From Diaporthe sp. PMI_573 (taxonomy: Eukaryota; Ascomycota; Sordariomycetes; Diaporthales; Diaporthaceae): a DNA stretch of 64,000 bases. A model generated the notes under the pieces. It saw nothing but the letters and a program-made list of their open reading frames with translations. It made no database searches and was not told the DNA's origin. A program made the position numbers and the translations under genes. The stretch covers positions 620,001 to 684,000 of the forward strand of contig JAJTUP010000031.1 in assembly GCA_021399435.1 (NCBI GenBank), in the 5' to 3' direction. Below are positions 1-13,299 of this stretch, piece after piece; position 1 is the first letter of the stretch; each line of letters begins with the position of its first letter.

Positions 1-849
1 GATCCTGTACTATTGATAGTATAAGAGAACTAGCTGTTAGTCTTGTAGCTTTGCCTGGCTCAAACTCTGATGAACCTGTCTACAAACAGTCCCAGCAGTA
101 CTCCAGCGTTCCAAAAGATGGTAGAGAATCCAAAGTATAAGGATGGTTTGTAGGGAGGTAAGGAGAAGAAATTGATCGAGGTTACAAATGTAAGTCTGCT
201 ATATTTTGAGACAACATTATATGCTAATCTATTTAGGAATCGGCCATTATAGAAGCTAGTATCTTTTAGTTACAAGCCTTGGCTAATTTACATCTACTTT
301 ACTTAGTGTAGTTTAAAACGGCTAACTCAGTAGACAATCTTTATAAGAAGGTCTTAAAGGACTTGGTTAATACTTGTTATAGCATATTGTATGTAGTTTC
401 GGCTAATAATAGATTTCCGGTCTGGTACAGATTAGTTTAGGGGTTTTTCTTAGAGGTTTCGCAGATTATAGACGATGCTTTTAGAGCCTAGCCGGAGGGT
501 TTCCTGCTGCTGTTATAGGAAATGACACATGGGATACAGACGGCTCTCCCCCCGTAATTACTAAGGGATATAGTGGCTTGGTAATTTATACTAGTAGAGA
601 GGGTTTGGTTTTTTAGAGTAGGGATAACAATACCTTTATATTGCTTTCTCAAGAACCCTTCTGGTTCCCCCAGACCTAGACTTCTCTGAGGTTATTTGTT
701 TTTAATTCAATCGTATTAATTTCCAAAATCCCCTTTTTATTTACAATATATTCTATAGCCTTTTTCTGGCCTTTGTTTAATTGAAAATCTATCTAGCATT
801 TCTTGGGTTAATATTAATGTTTTTAAAAACTTATTAGGCGCTTATTGAT
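1..849. other. AT-rich relic DNA, no assignable gene
   Basis: No intact gene is visible. One plus-strand frame around 250-470 keeps a protein-like stretch broken by stop codons, suggesting a decayed open reading frame, but I cannot assign a family. Stop codons are dense in all frames and TpA steps dominate, as in the neighbouring gypsy relic. It may be the 3' end of that element or an older sequence beneath it. No 3' LTR matching the 5' LTR at 6,083-6,218 is seen here. Confidence 0.4.
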
Positions 850-970
850 ACATTCTTAAGTTTATCGGCTATTTATTTGGTACTTATTAAAACATTCTTA
901 AGTTTATTGGCTAGTTATTTGGTACTCATTAAAATATTCTTAAGTTTAGCGGCTAGTTATTACTTACATC
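850..970. repeat. 42-bp tandem repeat, about three copies
   Basis: Units start at 850, 892 and 934. Each begins ACATTCTTAAG (or ATATTCTTAAG) and contains a GGCTAKTTATT core. The third copy is incomplete. The array lies just downstream of the chromodomain end of the minus-strand gypsy relic, so it may belong to the 3' untranslated part of that element. Confidence 0.75.
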
Positions 971-999
971 GTAGCTGCTTCCTACAGTCCTTGCTAGCC

Positions 1000-3900
1000 T
1001 AATCTTGGGCCCTTTTCTAGCTTTACTTTATTTTTCTCCCTTTCCAATACCTTATAATGGTTTTATCTGCCGATATCTTGTCTTCTAGTATCTACAAGTT
1101 ATATTTACTAGGCCATCCTTTCTACTTTATTAGGTAATATATAGTATCTTTAATTTCTTAGTAGTCTTAGATCTCTTCTAGCTCCTATTCGGCTTGCTTA
1201 TCCTCTAAGTCTGGTAGGCCTAAAATGTCTTCTGTTAGGTCTTTTAGGTTTCTCGCTACCTAGGGCTCTAGTTGGCTTATATAGTATACATAGTATATTT
1301 GTAAGTACTTCTCTGAGAGGGCTAGGCTATAAGCCTGCTTGCTTGTTTAGAATAGAATCTTAAATAGGCCAACCCTTTATAGAGCAAGTTTTTTATCTTT
1401 TAGGTATAGATACTTAGTTATTAATAATACCTATTCGCCGATTTTAAACTATTTGAGCTAATGCCGTTTATTATAGTTTCGGGCTTATATCTCGGCTATA
1501 TGTTTCCAGTTTTCCTTACAATCTGTCTAAATTTGCTGGAGTTTCTCTAATTGCTCCTTAGCTGCTAGTACCTCTCTCCTTAAAATACTGTCCTTAGTGG
1601 GCCATTAGTTGTAAAAAATGGTAAAGAATGGTTTGTAGCCAAAAAGAGCTTTAAATAGGCTTATCTTAATTATAGTATTTTATACTAAATTATATACAAA
1701 GAATGCAGTATAAAGTAGATTTGGCCAGTTCCAAGCGTTTTCTATTGTAAATGTCTTTAAATATTGTTTTAGAGTCTGGTTTATTCTCTCCGTTTGCCCA
1801 TTACCCTGCGGGTAGTATGTAATGGTGAATCAGTTCTTAATCCCACTTAGTTGGCAAAGGGTTTTCCAAAACCTGCTAGTAAAGATTGTGCCTCTATTGG
1901 TTATAAGTCCTCTTGGCGGCCCCTATTTGTACTTAATCTCCTTGTAGAAGATCTCGCCTAGTTTTACAGCATTAATCATTATATTTACTAGAAAGAAGAA
2001 ACTTATCTTGGTAAATCAATCTACGATTACTAAGATTACATCTACTTCCTTGCCGTCTATAATGGCAGTCAGAAGCCTAGTAATAAAATCTATACTAAGT
2101 TCTTACATGGGGTCCGATAGAATTGGTAATAAAGCGAGCTCTCTATATAGGCAATAGTGTGGCGTAGATATGTATTGGCACGTTGCGCAAGAGCATATAT
2201 AATCTGCGACAGAGGCCCTTAAGCCCGGCCAGCAAAAGTGTCTTTTAACTAAGATTTACATCCTTGTCTGCCCCTAGTAACCGCTTAGCGGCTTATTGTA
2301 GTAGGTTTATAGGATCTTCTGTCTCAAGGCCTCTTGTTTTGGCACATATATATGTCTCTTCTAGTAAAGTAGTCTGTCTCAAAACTTATAACCAGAGCCA
2401 TTTAAAACAGCCCTGTTTAAGGATTAAATCTTTTCGATTATAGTCTAGATTGTAGGGTCTTTCCTTTAGGCTTCGCATATTAAGTCTAATAGTAAAGAGT
2501 AAGGCCCTTGGTATATTGTGCCTACGTTGTATATACGTATCTGGGCCTGGACTTTTGTTATAAACTGCCCCTACAGGGGAGCCGTAGACTTAAGCCAACG
2601 CTCTATTAGGGAGGAATTAACTTTTAAGACCTCTTATACTTTAGTACTTCTAACTGCAGCCTTAAATTAGGCCTGCTGTTGGTCTTCTAGATAGGATTGT
2701 AAGTCTTTCCTGATGGCTACAACTATCTTTAATTTTAGAGTTGGTATTTAACTTAAATTCGCAGGCTTTTCTTCTAATATATAGTTAGGCCTTCTCGATA
2801 GATTATCTGCTGGGTTTATCTTCTCAGAGTAGTGTTTAATAGTAAAATCAAATCCTGCTAAATATATAAGCTATCGAACCTATTTCTGGGTTAGCTCCTT
2901 TTGTTTTATAAAGCCACGGAGGTTATTATAATCAGAGAGTACCGTAACCGGTTTTTATGCTCCTTTAAGGTACTGTCGCTAGTGCTTGAAACTCTCAATA
3001 ATGGTACTTAGTTCTTTGTTATAAGTTGTCTAATTTAGCTTAGCTTCTAAGAATTTCTTCGACTAGAAAGTAATTAGATGCTATAGAGATTTGTCTTCAT
3101 GGTAATATTGCTATAAAATTACTAATGTGGCGGCTCCGTCTAATACATTATACTTAATTTGGGTAGGAAGTATAGGGTTGTAGTATTAGAGAAGAGGCAC
3201 TTGTTGGAACCTTGTCTTAAGCTCTTCAAAAGCCTTTTGTGCCTTAGCGTTTTTTAAGGTAAAGAGATCAATTCCCTCTAGCTTTCGGCCGCGTTTTATG
3301 CCCTTTAGTTATTTATTAAGTAGTCGTGTAATTCTCGAGTAATCTTTGATAAACCTTTAATAGAAGTTGCAAAAACCTAGAAAGACTTAGATATTGCAGT
3401 AGGTTGTTGGTATAGGCCATTCTTAGATAGTCCTAATTTTGTCGGGGTTCATTTAGACTCCTTTCCTTTTAACTAAAAATCCTAGAAACTTAATTTCCTC
3501 CTAAAAGAAGCTATACTTCTTAATGTTGCCATATAAATCTACTGTCAATAAGCGGTCTACAATTGTTTGTATATACTTCTTATACTCCTCCTTGCTTCTT
3601 GAGAAAATTAAAATATTATCTAAATAAACAATTGTATAGATATTAATATAATCTCCCAAAACCTTAGTAATAAAAGATTAAAATATAGTAGGTATATTGG
3701 TTAATCCAAATAGTACTACCCTAAATTTATAATATCTATAACGAGTATAAAAGGCAGTCTTCTATTTATTACCTTCTTAGATATAAATCCGATAGTATGC
3801 GTCTGTTAAATCAATCTTAGAGAAAAACTGTACGCCTAACAATTAATTTAAAATCTCTAAAACTAATAGTAAAGAGTACTGATTTTTTATCGTTATCTCG

Positions 3901-5973
3901 TTTAGGGCCCTATAGTCGACGTAAAGCCGAAGGGTTCTATCTCTTTTTAGAGCAAATAAGATCGGCATGCCTACAGGACTCTTGCTAGGGGCAATCTGTC
4001 TTAACTTTAAACTCTTTTCGATCTATCCCTTTAAGACCTTAAGCTCCTTTAATAAGAGTGGGCGTAGGGGAAGAAAAGGGGGCGAAGTCTTCTTCTCTAA
4101 CTCTATTGCATAATTAGCCCTTCTCCTCGAGGGTAACTCCTTTGCCCTAGCCTTAACGAAAAATTCCTCCAGCCCTTTTAATTATAAGTATATCTAAGAT
4201 AGATCTAGGGGCGGCTTCTCCTCTTTATCTATCCCCCGGGGCTCCCATTAACCCTCTTGCCCTACTAGGTTAAAGGGTTTAGCTGTAGAAAAGATTGTAT
4301 AATAGTAGGAGATCTTTCCTTAATTCCTCAAAAAAGACTTTATAGTTTGTTGCACTATGCAAATTTTATCCTGTTAAAGCCACCAATTTTTTAGATAACT
4401 TTCTAGCCTAATTTAAAAGTATTTTAAACCCAGGGTATCTAATAGTAAAATAGATTCTAAATACTTCCTTTAAATTACGATATAATCTTATATCTCTTTT
4501 CTCTAATTCCTAAAATAATCCTTAAGTAATAAAGGTACTTGATAAATACTATAGGTAGAAACCGCGGCTTCTTAGATTCCCACTATTAGTACTAATAACT
4601 TTGTAGATAATTTAAGACTAAACTTCTCGACAAATAAAATGCTAACTAAGTCTACTTATACCTATATATTTAGATTAATCTTAATATATCTTTTACCCCG
4701 CTTTATAGTGATTTTGCTAGTAATTATAAAGATATCTCAGATCTTAACTATCTCCTTCTTTACTTCTAGCTCTAGTTACTAGTCTTTCTCCTTTCTCTCA
4801 GACCCTATTTCTAGGGGTAATTGAGAAACACCTCGGCCCCCTCTTCCCTAGTTCTAACCTCGATAGCCCCTAGACTAATAGTTACCACAACCTTGTACTT
4901 AATTTACCAATACTACAGTTTCTACTAATACTGGGCAATCTAGAGCATAGTAGTAGGTACTTCTATATCTATAGCATATAGTCGTCTTGCCTATTTTATT
5001 TAGAGGATTTAGCTTTAGGGTTACTTCAGAGATACTTCCCTAAGTGTTCTAATTTAACTAGGTATAGGAACCCCTGCTCTGAAATTCTCGGCCTCGGCCT
5101 TAGCCTCGCTTCCAGGGGTTATTTAGAGTTTCTCCCCTTATATTCATGACACCTTCTGAGGAGTTTCCTCCTTGTTCTCTTTTATTAGGAGTTTCGCCAG
5201 TCCCCCCTTATCTCAGGCCTACCTCCTTATATTTTCTCTTTCTAACCTTTTCTAAGGTACTGACCTAGATTGCTTGGGCAACCCTAACTATCTTGTCCCT
5301 GGTCTCTAGTATACTAAGGGCATACTTTGTTTAAATTTCTAATAATACCTATTCTAATAGCTTTAAGAGAAAGAATTTAGCCCTTAAACTATTGCTTCTT
5401 ATTTCTTATTCCAATTCTAATGTTTTAAGGTACTGGTAGAAGGTCTATAGGTCTTGGTTCTCTTGTTAGTAGGCGGCATTGATTAAGCTTTAAATAATAC
5501 CCAATATACCTTAGGGGTCCCTCTTAAAGTTAGAGCTGAAAGTTCTAAATTTATCCTACTTATAATAGTCGAAAACAGACTTATCTCCTTTCTTTATTAA
5601 CTTTATATAGGTATCCTAATAGTTTTAGCATTCTTTTTCAATATAATCTAATATATATATTACTTTTATTTTATTGTCGTAAAGGGTTTGTAGTTATAAG
5701 ATATAGGCCTTTTCTAGGTCTATCATCTAGCTATTATATTGCTAAAGGGTGTAGGCTATAGGTAGTGAAGCAATATTAGCCAGCTTTAAGTCTTTCAGCT
5801 TGACTTTAATAGCCGTTTAAGCTACTTCTAGAGCATCGATTCTTTATTAAAGTAGTTAATTATGTTTCTATTCTCGTACCAGGGCATTATCAAGCTAAAG
5901 TGTTTCCAAGCTACTCTCGGCATTATCATGACTTTTTTAGGATCTTCCCCTTCTTTTATCAGTCTTTGGTGGC
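1000..5973 (-). pseudogene. gypsy Gag-Pol polyprotein remnant
   Basis: Visible in reading order on the minus strand: Gag N-terminus at 5,973; the RT motif LYVDYRAL near 3,895-3,925; KIDLTDAYYRI near 3,780-3,815; the active-site box YLDN near 3,606-3,632; the integrase zinc-binding motif with HFCWPGL and CATC near 2,170-2,260; an integrase motif resembling YHPQTDGQTERVN (here YYPQGNGQTERIN) near 1,785-1,825; and a chromodomain near 1,060-1,180 with YYLIK followed by a stop where KWKGWP is expected. Tryptophan-to-stop changes (TGG to TAG) are frequent. Frames keep alignment over kilobases, so decay is mainly by point mutation rather than deletion. Confidence 0.8.
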
Positions 5974-6082
5974 ATTGTGGGTAGCGCGTGAAGAAGAATC
6001 AGAATTATAATGGGCTATGTACTAGGCATAACGGTAAGGTGAAGTAGGGGAGGCTAATATGTATATTAGGTATGTAGTTTGG

Positions 6083-6218
6083 TGTAAGACTGATTCTTGC
6101 CCCCTCTAGTCTGAGATGTGGGGGCTTCGGGCCCCTTTTAAGGGGGCCCTTGCGGGGGCTATGCCGTGGCTTCCGCGTGGCTTTCGCCCGATCCGCCCGG
6201 TCGTTACTGGTCGTTACA
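6083..6218 (-). repeat. 5' LTR of the gypsy element, 136 bp
   Basis: Read on the minus strand it starts TGTAACGACC and ends GCAAGAATCAGTCTTACA, giving TGTAA/TTACA inverted ends. It is GC-rich compared with its surroundings and lies directly upstream of the Gag start. A shorter relative with the same start and a similar end lies at 49,001-49,086. Its right boundary is also where similarity to the right Copia copy stops, so the gypsy element probably inserted into, or truncated, the left Copia copy here. Confidence 0.65.
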
Positions 6219-6754
6219 GCGATGTACTAAATGCTTACATAGTTTGCCCAATGCATGCTGGTTTAAGGAATATTTTCGGCTGCCTGGATTTTAGGGGGGT
6301 ACTTATACGGGTTGTGTCTAGTAGTTATAGGGTCGCTAGTGCCCTCATTATGAGAACTACTAGCTGTACGGAGCCTGTGCTTGTGGAGGAGGTCGTGGAG
6401 GTTATGGTAGTAGAGGTGGAAATGGTTTAGATAATAGTAGCCCGGGACCCTCTTGTGGCCCGGTAACTTTAGAGGGCATTAAGCAGGAGATTAAGTAGGA
6501 GGATACGGGTTTTATAATTAATCTATACGCCTTTAGACATATAGTCAAGTAGGCATGTTCTGGATTTTAGGTTTGTACGATGATTTTTCTATACACTATG
6601 GCTAAAATTTAATTCTCCTCTTACTACCTTTTCTTTATACAAATGCTCTCTAGTAATTATAAAAAGTTTCCTGTTATATGGTTGCTAAATCCTATAACTA
6701 GCTCTATATAATTCCTTTAGGTCCTGGGTATAGCCTTTAAGGTCTATTATACAG

Positions 6755-6985
6755 CCTGAGGTATCCTGGTTCTATCTTAAAGGGTCCTGACTATATCTTA
6801 AAGTTATCCTGGCTATATCCTTGTATATCCTAAAGTGTCCTAGCTATGTCTTTTATACATCTTAACATATCTTGGCTATGTCCTTTATATATCCTAGGTC
6901 TATCTTAAGCCTATCCTAGCTATATCTTTTATATATCTTAAAGCTGTCCTACTTATATCCTCGGCCTGTCTATTATATATTTTAG
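6755..6985. repeat. Minisatellite in the Copia tail (left copy)
   Basis: Irregular repeats of a roughly 20-34 bp unit built on TCCTRGCTATATCYTTTATA and TATCCTAA. The same array occurs inverted at about 21,185-21,395 in the right copy. It was therefore part of the ancestral element, downstream of RNase H. Confidence 0.6.
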
Positions 6986-9900
6986 GCCTATCTTCCTTTA
7001 GTCTTTAAGTTTTTATACAGCTGTTCTATAGTCTTTTCTTCTTATCCTTATACCCTCTAGTTAAGTACCTCTCCCTTTATTCCTCCTTATAATTATACCT
7101 TCTTCCTCTTTTAGTAGAGATAGTAAGGATATTAACTAGTTATATAGTTTAGTCAAGAGAATGTTAGCTTTTTAGCTAGAAACCTAGATTTAATCTCTAG
7201 TATAACTCTATACCTAAATTATCTCTATCTTTTTATCCTTATTCCTTCTAGCTAAGGTACTTTATATATACCTTTATTTTAACCTTTAAAGTACTTGTTA
7301 AGATTAGCTTTTCTAATACTTTATTTAGTACCTTCTTTATATAAGTATTAGCTAGGTTATCTTTCCTATTAATCTACTATACTTTAGAAATTTCTTTCTT
7401 TTATATACTTTCCTTAATAATATAATATTAATTATTAGTCTCTTCTTATCTATTATACCTAGCCTAACTAGATAGTTATATAGTAATCTTAAATCTATAT
7501 AGATAATAACTAGAATTCTTAGTATTCCTAGATAGCTTATAATCTAATTAAGTATTATACTAAGTACTATGCTACTATTAAATCTAGTCATTATTCTATA
7601 TAGCTTACTTGCTAGTATACTTTAAGTTACTCTTTTATACTTAGTTAAGCTCTAATAGATAATGTTTTTATAGATTTTAAAGTCTTCTCTTATATAGCTA
7701 GTTTTTATTACTAGTATAATAATAAATCCTAGCTATAAGCTAAGATCTATATTATTAGTAAAAGACCTGTCTATAAAAATATAGAGCTTTATATATTTAA
7801 GGTCTAGTAGTATAAATGTTATTCCTCTTTTAGGATTTTCTAATTACTACTTAATTTATATATTAAGTACCTCTATATCTTTCTTCTCGGGATCCTTAAT
7901 TTGTATAGCTACTAATAGGTTGTATACTACTTCTAGTTAATATATTAAAGTAATATATATACTCTTTGTATATTATACAATGTACTGTTAAGGTCTATCT
8001 TCTACTTCTAAATTAATTAGGTAAAGGTTTGTAATTTATCCCTTCTATATAAAGGTAATATTATCTTTATTAAGTTTAATCCTTCCTCTATTAAATTCAA
8101 TTAGCTATTATAGTCCTAGTATTTACTTATCCTTTATATAGAACTTCTTCTTCTCTAATTCCTTCTCTTCCTTCTTAGAGAATAAAGGTGTTGTAAACCT
8201 AAATGTATTGTCTATCTACATTCTAACTAATCCAAATTTGTGTAGCCTATTTATAGTAAACAGTAGATATGGGTTATATGTGGAAACCTTTATTTCTAGG
8301 GCTTTAGTATAGTGTAAGTAGTATGTTTTATACTAGTGTAGGCCTGACTCTACCAGCCTATATAATGGCTTCTAGATTAGAAGAATTGTTTCTAGTAGAT
8401 ATCTGTTGTGTAATTTGGCTAGTAATTCTACTAAGATAGTATGTATAAGTAGGTTGTATAATTATATATAGGCTTAAGTAATGTCCCTTAATTCCCCTTG
8501 GTAGTTAAATTATTATACAAGGGTTAGTCCTAGTATAAGGATTAATCTTTGGCTTATCCTCTAGATTGTTAAGGCTTAGGTTAAAATTACTTCCTTCTCT
8601 AAATCCCTATATCCTTATATGACTAGCCTAGACTTCTCTATTAGCTTAGTCAACCTATTCTTTACCTCTTATACCATCCTTATCTTGAAAATCTAGAGTT
8701 TACTATATTGTCTTATATTATACTAAATAAATTAAAAAACATCCTTACTAGCTAGTACGTCTATTTCTAGTATATTAGATTCTTTAAACGGTTTTCCAGG
8801 AGTAGTAATGACGTTGTCTTGGTATAGTTTAACTACTAAATTATACAAGTCTTTCTCCTTCTAGGTAAGGAAAATGCTTGGTAACTACTATATATATGTA
8901 ATAAATGTTGGTTATATAGTAGCTTTGCAAAGACGTCTTCTTCTCCTTGGTTAAATGGCTTATATAGTAGCCTTCCTTAGTTATCCCCTTTTCTTTAGCT
9001 AGGATTATTTTTGTATAATAAACTAAGGGGTATCTAATTTATCTTGGGGTATGGCTTCTACTATATAGTAATATAGCTTAATATATATTACCTGTATTTA
9101 AATTGGTCTATTTATTATACTTACTATAATTATATATCCCTCGATACTGTTGACTTTATATAGTCCTTTTTATCCCTTATTTTCTCTCTAGATTAAGACA
9201 TTGCTCTAAATTAGTAGAGATAGGGTAGATTAGAGGTCTAGGCTATTTTTAGTATTAATTACATAGTTAACTTCCACCTCGGCTTAGATTATATATAGTA
9301 TTTTTATTGCTTTCTAAACTGCTAATACTTATTATATAATATCTAGTAAAGGTAGCAAATCTTGTAATATCTATAGGTATGCTCTAAAAACTAGGAGTAT
9401 TAGTACAATACTATTTAGTCCTGCAGTATTATTTAGTACCTTCACGGCTATCTATAGGAGTGTTTTATTGTCTATATAGTAGCTAATCTTAGCCTTCAAA
9501 ATCTCAAAAGCTTTTCTCAAGGGGCCGTATAAGTATTTAACCTTGCCTAAAGCCCAGTATACCTCTACAGGCATTTCTTTATACGTAATTCCTATAATCT
9601 TTATATTATTCCGAAATTCCTCTAAAGCAAAGTTAGTTCCTAGATTATATATAATATAGTCTGGTAGACTAATGTATATATAGATCTAATACTTACATAG
9701 TATATTCTAGGTATCTTATATAGAAAGAGAGTTGAGAAATGTAGCTACTTAAAAGCTTGTATCTAAATCGATTATATAAAGTACATTCCTTTTACCTAGA
9801 TATATAACGTTAATAACTACTTTATAGTTAAAGTAGCTTTTGTTTTTAATTAAGAACTTAAATCTCCTTAGTAATGGATCATATAGTTAGCAGAAGTAAT

Positions 9901-12597
9901 AGAACTTTTAAATCTTTTCTAAAATTACCTCTTTAATATTATTATACCCTATATTCCTTAATAGCTTATATAGCCTATCTATATAAGGGTGCCTAAATTA
10001 TCTATAGAGTCTCCTAAGCTATAGCTCTATAAGGAATACCCCAGCCTCTATACAGCTTATATTAAAGAATATATATTCCTATTTCCTAACTACTGGAATT
10101 ATTATATCCCCTTATACAATAACATCTAATAGATTATTAAAGTAGGCTTTTAGCCTGTCTATATTATATAGAAAAAATAGAAAAGGGGTTAATATATCTA
10201 AAATATAATATATAATACTTCCTAGTTAGTTTATAACCTTAATTATACTAACTACTAAGATAGCATCACTATTACTAAATTTAACTTTGGCTATATCTAT
10301 ACCTTATTTGATCTTTATACCTAGGTTTTCTTGTATATAGGCTAATACTTATAGTATCCCTACTATAGAAAACTTGGCAGCTTTTATATCCTAGAGCTCT
10401 CCCTAATACTTTATATTATATGGGTTATATAGTATAAATTAGCTTGCCTCAGTTACTTTTAGGGCTATATAAATATCCTTCCTAGTTGTGTGGTAGTTAA
10501 ATGTAAAATCTACTAGATTTTATTAGGGAATAGCCTTATTGTCTATATCCTATAGATTAAATAGTAAACCTTCTACTTCGGGTAGTAGATCTTCTCCTTT
10601 ATATTTAAGCAAGTAGGTAGCAAACTTCTCCTCTTCTAGAATAGGTTCTTGCTTAAAGTCTTTACATACCTAGAGGTATTATCTTTATACATCTATCCTT
10701 TCTTTATCTATATAGTTTGTAGACTAGTATCCTTCTTTCTTATATATAAAGTATTTTATTGTCTTGGCTGTTGTATGGTATAGTCTGGAGGGTTGTTGTA
10801 TAGATTGACTTTGGGTTGGTCTTAGCCTGAAAGGAATTTGTAGTAAGGATTAGTAGTTGTTTGACTAAAAAGAGGTTTGTGGTATAGATTAGTGGTTATA
10901 TAAAGTCTTCTAATAATTCTTAAAGTTTAAGCTATATCGTCTATCTATAAAATTAATTCCGGCCTCTTTATATAATATAAATTATTAAACAGAGTTTCTT
11001 TCTATAGCTACTTGTAGAGCTGTGCGAAGATCTGTAAATAGGGCTTTGTATGTAGGTTTCTAGTTTATCATAGCTGGTTCTAACTCTAGTACTGCGTAGT
11101 ATACTCTGACTACTATTGTATAGAGTGTTATTTTACCCTGATATCCCTCTCCTAGAGCTCTTTATACAAGCTATAGCTTGTCTAAGAAGGCTTCTAAGAC
11201 CTCTGGTAAGGTCTTGTCTAGGTTTTCTTTCCTTACTTGTACAAATAACAAGGTTATCTAGTCTGCCTAGTACTAGCTATGGTTTATTATTATATTAAAG
11301 TATATATCTATAAAGTTATATACTTTATCCTACCTCTTGTCTAGTCTAATGTAATATATATAGAAGTCTTCTATATAATTAGAAAAAATATCTAGGAAGA
11401 CTGTATAGTATTAATCTTTAGTAATTTATAGTTATCTGTAATAACTAATAAAGATCTATACCTTGTTATATAATAGGTTATAGGGCTTACCAGTATAGTT
11501 TCTATCTTTTCTTTACCTCTTCTAGAAGGTAGATACTTGTTGAGGGTCTATTAGCCCATTATGGATGATTTAAGTTAGAGGTAGGTTGTATAGTATATTA
11601 TCTATATAGACTAAATGTGTTGTAAGCGCTATACTATATTGTTGTAGAAAATTGCCTACCTCTTGTATATATCTTATCCCTGGGGGTATTTGTTGCGCGG
11701 CTTATGCTTTAATGGTAGGTACTTGAAGATTTCGTAATGTTTTATATGACTATATTTATAGTAGTGGTTTAATTGTTTGTTGTATATAGGCTAGTTCTAG
11801 TGCTTATAGTAGGTAGTTTTCTACTACCTTCTTGGCTTTAATAAGTTATAAAATCTAACTAGTATAGGAACCCTTTGATGTTGGGATTCTTCTTGCCTTA
11901 AGAAGATTTAGAAGTACTTTCTTAAATATATATTCTACCTTGTTAAATTAATAGAAAGTCTACTCTTTAAAGTCATTAACTAGAGACCCTAGTATGTTAG
12001 CCTTGCTTAGGTCTAGATAAATAATATCTATTATAACCTGTATAAAGTATGTATTAATCTAGGTATTATTTGATAGGGTATTTAGATTAATATCTAGGTC
12101 CTAGTACCTTGGATTTATTATACTTTGCCATACTTTTAGTAGTATTATACTTCCTTTACTTATTTCTTTATACGTTGCTTGGTTCTGGCTACTTAAGCCT
12201 ACTGCTATAGCTGAAGCTAATAGTTCTGGTATATTAGAGGATGACATCTTGTATAGTGTTTTTTAAGTTATCTACAAGATATCCTCTTTATTATACATTA
12301 GTATACACTACTTCTTTCTAGTTATATAAGGTCTTGGCTATAGATATATTCTGTCTAGCGTTTAGTATAGTAGTCTTAATTTGTGTGATTTTGAGAAGAT
12401 TTTATCTTCTAGGGGTATTCTCTTCCTTCCTGACTAGCAGGGAGGTTAAGATAGCCTCTAGGCTCTTAGTATGAGTATATAATTCTAGTTGCCTCTGTGT
12501 CCTGTCTGGTGTTCTGTAGCTGCAACTATGGAGTTGTACTGGTACTTGTCTCTTCATTCTTGCTAATCTGTGATTGTACTAAGTAACTATTGATTAG

Positions 12598-12805
12598 TGT
12601 TGAATGGCCTTTGCTATATGGTGTAATGTATGTATATATATATTTGTGTAATTAGTTCTGAATTTGTTAATGTCTGTCTAAACTATAAAATAAGTGGGGA
12701 AGCTTGTATGTAGACCTCTTAGGTCTGTAAGTACTCCCTTGCTAGATTAGTCATCCTCTCTAGCTAATATGGCTATGTGTAATTAGCCTTAGTGCTATTT
12801 TAATA
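12598..12805 (-). repeat. Copia 5' LTR, left copy, 208 bp
   Basis: Its ends correspond to TGTTGAA and TTCAACA, with the outer end mutated to TATTAAA. The length is identical to the LTRs at 14,826-15,033 and 22,909-23,116. It contains the shared blocks CACTAAGGCT and GACCTCTTAGGTCT (a short palindrome). Confidence 0.85.
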
Positions 12806-13299
12806 AAATAAGCTAATTTTTTTTCTCTAAGTTAATAATATAACTATTAAGCTAAATTTAAACTAACTATATAATAAATATATTTAAGACTAAAGATAAA
12901 ATAGTTAAATTAGCCTAGACTATCTAGATTAGTACTCTAAAGTAAGTCTAAAAATAAAGATATAAGGAAATAAAACTAAAGAGGGAAGATATTTAGAAGA
13001 CTTCTAATAAGAGAAGTAAAAGAAACCTTTCTAATCTACTTTTAATAAAGAGAATAAGCTTAGTTAGGCTTTAAAGTTAAGGCTATATAGATAAGAATTA
13101 AAGAAATAAAGCTAGGAGATTTTCTAATTATAAGAATTAAAGAAGCTAAAAAAATAGTAGTAAAACTATTTTAAGACAAAATTATTTTAATAAGTATAGT
13201 AATTTTACTAAATACTATTATTATAAAAGTATTTATTATTATATTTTCTATTATTTAATTTTAAAGTTAGCTAAGGCTTAAGTAAGTTAAGCTTAAAGA

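Larger units (their letters stand above)
971..6218 (-). mobile_element. Ty3/gypsy chromovirus relic (RIP-damaged)
   Basis: A minus-strand LTR retrotransposon. Read from the 5' LTR (6,083-6,218) leftwards it shows a Gag start (MPPKTDKRRGRS at 5,973), the protease region near 4,600-4,800, reverse transcriptase, RNase H, an integrase zinc finger (CATC near 2,190), the integrase core and a C-terminal chromodomain. The domain order and the chromodomain place it in the chromovirus branch of Ty3/gypsy. Many Trp and Gln codons are now TAG or TAA, and the YxDD box has become YLDN. No long open frame survives, so the element is dead. No 3' LTR is seen inside the window. Confidence 0.85.
6219..12805 (-). 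mobile_element. Copia retrotransposon, left (inverted) copy, 3'-truncated
   Basis: A minus-strand copy of the family whose complete plus-strand member lies at 14,826-23,116. It begins with a 208-bp 5' LTR (12,598-12,805), has the Gag start ATG at 12,247, then protease, integrase, RT and RNase H regions in decayed form, and a 3' tail with a minisatellite (about 6,755-6,985). It stops at the gypsy LTR, so its own 3' LTR is absent. At the position equivalent to 19,303 in the other copy it has no 520-bp insert, so it preserves the empty site. Confidence 0.8.

Noticed and set aside
6116..6430. 104-codon plus-strand open frame
   Set aside because: It crosses the gypsy LTR and the Copia tail junction; the frame is chimeric and GC-rich only because of the LTR.
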